Positions 59,010 through 64,000 of a stretch of DNA of 64,000 nt are shown here, piece after piece. Where the stretch lies: the NCBI GenBank assembly GCA_905221605.1, contig CAJNDS010002077.1, positions 499,501-563,500 of the forward strand, written 5' to 3'. The DNA is from Symbiodinium natans (taxonomy: Eukaryota > Sar > Dinophyceae > Suessiales > Symbiodiniaceae). Within the stretch, counting starts at the first letter, position 1. Every line of letters begins with the position of its first letter. Below the pieces are notes generated by a model. It did not search any database. It was not told where the DNA came from and was given only the letters and a program-made list of their open reading frames with translations. Made by a program: the position numbers and the translations under genes.

Positions 59010-59850
59010 CTCTGAGGCCAGGCCTCAAAGAGGCACTGGCTTCGGAGCGCGCTGCCCAGCTTCTTGTTCTTGAACTTGCGTATAAGGCGCTCGGGGCGGT
59101 CCCCCTGACTCAGGACAGCGTGCAAAGGCACCACCGGCGAATCAGAGAAGTCTGTGGCCTGAATGTTTGGGTTTGTTCGGCATTTTCGGCAGGGTGTTCA
59201 AGGTGCTGTGCTGTGCTGTGCACTCCTTACAGTCTCTAGTAGGGAGGATGGAGTCCGGCTGAGGCCTGACCTCAAAGAGGCACTGGCTTCAGAGCTCGCT
59301 GCTCAGCTTTTTGTTTTGCAGCTTGTATTTGCAGCAAAGCGTTTACCGACTCAGGACAGCAAGCAAAAGTACCACCGACGAAGCAGAAAAGTCTGCCGCC
59401 TTAACGTTTGGGCTTTCAGGGTGTTCAAGGTGCTGTGCGGTGTTGGCTGGCCGTTACAGTTTTTGGAGTCTTGTCCCCGGGTACAGACCTCAAAGAGGCA
59501 AGGGCTCTAGATCACGCTGCCTACTGGAACTTCTTGTCATTCCATGCTGCACATGGCTTGTATCGAGGGTTTTGATAAGGACCCCCCCCCCCTTGCAAGA
59601 CCGAGGACAGCACGGACATCTGTGAGCACTGAAGCAGAAACGTCCGTTGCCTCAATGTTAATTTTTGGTGTTGTTCACGGTTGCATGTCAAGTTTCTGGG
59701 GCACCTTGTGCGTGTTCTTGTTGAGAGTTTGCTTCCTCAAAGGGCTTGGCTTCTTGTGCATTTGGAGACTTGCCTCGCAGGCCAGATCTCAAAGAAGCAG
59801 CGGCTTCAGTGCACGCTGCCCAGCTTCTTGTTGCACGTAGTTTGGGTGCA
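59010..59850 (+). repeat. Tandem repeat, unit about 240 bp, 3-4 copies
   Basis: Copies start near 59010, 59254, 59485 and, partial, 59780. Shared blocks are CCTCAAAGAGGCACTGGCTT, CGCTGCCCAGCTTCTTGTT, ACTCAGGACAGC, AAGTCTG and GTGTTCAAGGTGCTGTG. The first two copies encode similar peptides (LKEALASERAAQLLVLEL and LKEALASELAAQLFVLQL), so they may be duplicated exons. Copy 3 is the most diverged and has a C run. Confidence 0.85.
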
Positions 59851-61210
59851 GTTGCAATGCTTCTTGCATCCTGACGCTTGTGACCGCGCTTACTTTCGCA
59901 AACCCCACGCTGCAAAAATAGCTTGTGAAACGCAGCACCTGCCTTGGGGATTGATAACTGGGCTTCCGCATCCTCCCTTTGACTGATCTTGTGCCAGGCA
60001 CTGTTGAACCCGCATGGGCAGTAACAGCTAAAGTCAGCTCACTTGCAAAGCACACTGCCTTGCACATGGGCGAACTTACAAAGCACTCATGCGGAAATCA
60101 TTTCTGCTCGCAACCATCACAGAGGCTGCTCTAGGGACACTCATTCTCTGAACAAAGCGGATCAAGCCGTTGGCAGAGCCGTCCCTCCAAGATACCACCC
60201 AGTATCTTTGCCTGAGGACGACTACCAATCCGTGCATCCGGCCACTGCAGAAACTCGATCTGTCAAGATCCTTTAGTCTCACGGCTTCTCCTAGGAGCGT
60301 TTACATCGGGCTAGTAAAGACATACGCGTGCGAGAATCCGCTATCTCCAAGTTTTGAGGATGACATCCCACTCTGATGGTATAATGGAGTGGCTGGTCCA
60401 GTGTAGCATGCTGAAACGTAGCTCATGAAGGGCTCGGATGTGGGATGCGACCCAATAAGCCTGCCGACGAGTAGTGTGTACACGTGTTGCTCGATTGCAT
60501 GGAAAGATCTCCCAGGAAGATGTCCCTGAGCAAACTTCGCAAACGTTCCTACAGCGGCCCGGAATGTCCCGAGCAAAAACTTCAAACGCGTTTAGGAAAT
60601 GTCTTGCATTCATGTCGGCTTCCAGACTTCGCATGGCTTTGACATGCGATTCTGCGGCTACTGCATGGGCTGTTCGTTGTTATGGATGTCTGTTTAAGCG
60701 CTCTCGCCCGCGTCTACTTGGGGAGATTAGTGTTTCTGCGAGATTGGGGAGAAATCTGGAGCCTGGTAGTGGCTAGCAGAAACATCGGCTTTGATAGCTA
60801 GCTGTAGCTGCCCCTCCTGTTTAGATTTGGCCAGCTTCCACAGTCCTACGAGGTCTGACCAGAAGGCCCTCGCGGAGCCAAATGCAAAGGCGAGTCTCAG
60901 TTCAAGAAAAATATACCATCCAAGGTGAACACAGATTCATACTCAGAGTCAAGATTTGTCTAGACAGCACGTGTAGTTGCAACCGGGTCAACACAGTATC
61001 TTCACCTGCTTGGAGGATTCCAGTCATATGCCGAGTCAAGCCCGGCCGGTTCTTTTTCAAGGTGTAGGTGTGTGTGAGAGTGTGTGTGTGTGCTTTTAAA
61101 GTTTGCTGTGCGGCCTAAACCCTAAAATCTCAACCCTAAGATTTAAATCCAAAACCATTGTTGCTTGTAGTTGTCCGCTCTCTACCTGCCTGTGGTGCCT
61201 CTGAGACTGT
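59851..61210. other. No gene recognised
   Basis: Open frames on both strands (for example around 60301-60780) lack domain resemblance. A GTGTGT run is at about 61065-61095, and a short CCCTAAA remnant at about 61115-61140 closes the stretch. Confidence 0.4.
61112..61142 (-). repeat. Short CCCTAAA remnant
   Basis: CCTAAACCCTAAAATCTCAACCC-type sequence of three to four degenerate heptamers. Confidence 0.6.
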
Positions 61211-61253
61211 GTAGAATCTGCAATTGTTCTTCTGGCCACTAGCTGTTGGCGAC

Positions 61254-61518
61254 GTTGCGCAGCTCTCAACGCAGGCGCTCACCCAAGAGGCCCTGGATGA
61301 GGTTTTCTCTACCCAGGCTCCGGGACTCCGGGTAGAGGGGCAAGAGGAAGTCGGCCTGAGGGTGCGAGGCAGCCGAATTTGGCAGGCGCTCTTCTTCGTC
61401 CGGGGCCTCATGTCCAAAGGCCAGCGCTCCGGCGAGGAGAGGGAGTGGGCGGCATTCGGCGACGCGGGCCCGTTCCAGCCCGACATGATCTCCTGCCAGA
61501 ACTTCGGAGGCAGATCAA
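61254..61518 (+). CDS. Possible upstream exon of the PP2C gene
   Basis: After an acceptor-like TTGCGCAG, the frame reads LSTQALTQEALDEVFSTQAP and later SRIWQALFFVRGLMSKGQRS. Composition is coding-like and GC-rich, in contrast with the TATTATATTG tract that follows (61535-61625). No domain is recognised, and the minus strand is also open here, so strand and membership are tentative. Confidence 0.3.
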
Positions 61519-61534
61519 GATGCGTCACGCTTCA

Positions 61535-61628
61535 TTATATTGTATTTTATTATAGTATATTGTACTATATGAAATTGTATTTTACTATATTGTATTATAT
61601 TATATTATGTTATATTATATTACAGTAT
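61535..61628. repeat. TATTATATTG AT-rich tract
   Basis: Low-complexity TATTATAT/TATTGTA sequence between the candidate upstream exon and the first clear PP2C exon; presumably intronic. Confidence 0.85.
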
Positions 61629-61797
61629 GTTGCATGCATCTTGAGTGTGAGGCATGGGTGTGCGGTGGTGTGTGTGAGTGCATGTTGCCGTCCTGCTAAG
61701 GAAGGGAGACAAGGTGCGGCTCAATATGTTGAAGCATACTTCTTCTTTGCCCAGGCTAAATGTGCGGTGTCCGTTTCCCTTGTTTGTCGCTTCGCAG

Positions 61798-63945
61798 GGG
61801 AAGGCCTCGGAGCCCAATCAGGACAACTTCTCAATCACTCGGTTGTCCAACGGATACTCCCTGGCCGTCATTTGCGACGGTCACGGAAAGAAAGGCGTCG
61901 CCGTCATCGCCGAGTGAACGTGAAAGAACACAGCCTTTGAGTCACGCTACAGCTTTCAATGACACTTGCACCCTTCGAGGCCACCAGGCTGCCACCAGAG
62001 CAGCCCAGTCCATCCCTTTCTTTGTCATGCAGCTCGCCCTTGACGGGGAGCAGGTGGAGGAGGCCATCCTGGAGAAGGCCTCCCGATCTTGGGGAGCGGG
62101 CTTGAGGCGACGCGAAACTTAGAGGAAGGTTGTAATTGTAGTCTCCACACAGCTACAGGCCGACGATAAATACCATGAATGAGTTTGTGTACGACGCATT
62201 GTGAAGACTGGTACGTAGAGGTTGAGGTCTGAGCCGCGAAGGTTTCTGTCGCGCGCAAGTTTTGCCAAGCTTTGGTGTGAGTAATGTCTCGACTTGTGCA
62301 AGTGTGGTTTCCCAGGGCTGGCTTCGCAAGCAAACCGTTTGGCTCCGCGCACGCCACGGAAGCTTACAATGCGCTCGACAACATTCCCTGAACATCCTGT
62401 GGTGTTTTTGCCCAAGCAAGCTTGCTGTAAAAGCGCGTAGTTAATCTACGTGGGCTTGTGTTTGAAGTTTGTCGTCAACTGTTATAGCCCCACCAGCCGA
62501 CTTGGACGTTCTTAGCAGCCCGTGAGGCGTTGATCAGTGCCTTCGAGAAGGCCGTGCGAGGGTTGCAACAGTGCTGCTTGATAGTTGCAATCTTGGGTTT
62601 GGCATCGTTTCTCTTGTTCAACCTCCACACCCCCCCCCCCCCCCCTCAAAGATCCGATTCGTGGGAAACAAAACGAGCTTCTTTCCGCCGCAGAGATGGC
62701 CCTGCGGCCGCACCCCCTGCGTCCACTCCACCCCGGCCGAAGCCCCGGTCCACCCCAATCCCCCTAGCTGCAGGCTGACGAAGACCTGCAGCAGCATGCG
62801 GCGTATGCGGAGAGTGGCTGCACAGCGCATCGGCTGCCAGTTCAAGTTCGAGTACGCATTAGCACATTCGCTTGGATAGTGGAAAGTAGTGCTGGTGCTA
62901 AGACGATGCCTGTCAATTAACCAGCGACTGGATCAAAAAGAGCAAAGCAAGTACAGATCCAGGCGGTGGCAGCATTGTGGACGGGCCGCAAAGTGTGGAC
63001 TGCCCATACTGGAGACAGCCGTTGTCTCCTTTTGAAGGTGGCATGGCGGTTGGTTGAGAGTATATCCTCACTACGGCAGACCATCTAGCGCGGCAAGGGT
63101 GTAAGTGCTAGCAGTGAGGACCAGCAAGTGATCTTCTCGACAGAAGATCATAAGCCCAGCTGCGTGCAGGCTCGGTAGATTCGCTGCCCTTGCTGTGCAG
63201 ACTTGTGTGCGAGCTGTTGGCTGTGCAACTGGTCAGGAAAGACGACGCGTGGAGGAGAGCGGCGGCGAGGTGCGCTCGCTGAGCTCGGATGCTCCACGGC
63301 TGCACCATACGACAGCAAGGAGCTGTAGCCAAAGCAGTGTACTCATCGAGTTTCTGAAAGTCGATTGGGATAGGCTGAGTCTTCGGGGAGTATTTATCTC
63401 GGGTTTCCGCAGGGACGAGAAGCCAATGCCAATTATCAGAAGTATCAGCGCGAGATAGTACAAGTATAAGTATGTGTCAGGAAGATGGCGTGAGGGCTCC
63501 CGGCAACATTGCTGCCCAGGACGTGCCTCGCGTCTTCTTCCCGGGCCAGATTCGGCCAGGCCTTGCGATGACCAGGGCTCTGGGCGACAACAGCGCGAAG
63601 GGCTGCGGTATCATTGCAACGCCGCAGGCGTGCCGGACCAATCGCTTTGAGCTTCGGTATGCTTCGGTTGTGACAGGGCAGAGGTGTTCAGGGCCAGCTG
63701 ACAGGTGCACCACACCTGCATGGACATGGGCCAGGCGTGGCAGACCTCACCCTTTTCCGTAGACATGCGCCCAGCTGTAGTAGCGTGCGCTAGGCCGCGA
63801 TTGTCCTTGCCAGTGATGGCCGTGAACTTGATCTGTCTGTGCAATCGAGGCGGCTAGTGCGCAGTGCGCAGTGCAGCGGAAATCCGAGGTGTTTGGGAGG
63901 TCGTGCAGGACCACGAAGTGCCGGCGCTGGTCTGCGAACCTTTTC
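61798..63945 (+). CDS. PP2C-type Ser/Thr protein phosphatase, partial at right edge
   Basis: Exons in order: 61798-61894 (KASEPNQDNFSITRL, then LAVICDGHGKK), 61980 to about 62110 (HQAATRAAQSIPFFVMQLAL), 62774 to about 62824 (ADEDLQQHAAYAESGCTA), 63237-63290 (ERRRVEESGGEVRSLSSD), 63481-63627 (RVFFPGQIRPGLAMTRALGD, then KGCGIIATPQ), 63794-63818 (AAIVLASDG) and 63899 onward (VWEVVQDHEVPALV). These follow the PP2C motif order: Asp of NQDNF, DGHG, SGCTA, RxEESGGEV, ALGD and LASDG, which bind two Mn/Mg ions. Four introns are GC-AG (61895, 63291, 63628, 63819). Small exons between 62110-62774, 62825-63237 and 63628-63794 are missing from this model. The enzyme removes phosphate from Ser/Thr. The 3' end is outside the window. 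Confidence 0.85.
62630..62646 (+). repeat. C run inside PP2C intron
   Basis: Seventeen consecutive C bases; a likely site of sequencing or assembly length error, outside coding exons. Confidence 0.9.
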
Positions 63946-64000
63946 ATCCAATTACAAGCATAGGTTTCGTAAGCTAGATCTACAGAGTTTCATAATTACC

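Overview
The window looks like nuclear DNA of a dinoflagellate, most likely a Symbiodiniaceae/Suessiales-type alga (inference). The evidence is: about 64 kb in which every recognisable gene reads on the + strand; genes cut into many small exons; introns that often start GC (sometimes GA) instead of GT and end AG, with the exon resuming at G; many scattered degenerate TTTAGGG tracts; abundant micro- and minisatellites; a 100-N assembly gap; and dinoflagellate-typical families (PPR, LRR, EF-hand, PP2C). No operon, ribosome binding site, tRNA, rRNA or CRISPR array was found.

Layout. 0.4-3.1 kb: exons of a leucine-rich-repeat protein, followed by a block of five different minisatellites (3.35-5.47 kb). 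8.4-12.5 kb: a many-exon gene of unknown family. 13.4-14.8 kb: small exons of unknown genes. 16.5-19.1 kb: an AT-rich fold-back element with long inverted arms and a nested direct duplication. 19.1-21.1 kb: exons of an unknown gene interrupted by a GTGTCTCT microsatellite. 21.2-22.1 kb: simple repeats around the assembly gap. 23.1-27.3 kb: a multi-exon gene with two EF-hand loops. 28.0-31.9 kb: a secreted TIM-barrel glycosidase-like protein, six exons. 32.8-35.8 kb: a secreted FAD-linked oxidase of the berberine-bridge/sugar oxidase type. 36.3-43.1 kb: a coiled-coil protein in many short exons. 44.0-45.4 kb: a protein with tandem GFA domains. 45.5-46.0 kb: a PDZ-like module. 46.6-53.5 kb: PPR-type exons. 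53.8-56.9 kb: a membrane-anchored GH36-like protein. 58.6 kb: a probable N-myristoylated first exon. 59.0-59.85 kb: a tandem repeat of about 240 bp. 61.8 kb to the right edge: a PP2C-type protein phosphatase whose last exons lie outside the window.

Functional reading (inference). The secreted glycosidase-like gene is followed, 0.86 kb later and on the same strand, by a secreted FAD oxidase of a family that often oxidises sugars, and a second clan GH-D-like protein lies 22 kb further on. Together they suggest an extracellular or secretory-pathway carbohydrate-processing set. The other genes (GFA, PPR, PDZ, EF-hand, PP2C) look like ordinary neighbours in a unidirectional gene array. Exon ends given as exact numbers were chosen from splice signals and reading phase; those marked about are uncertain.
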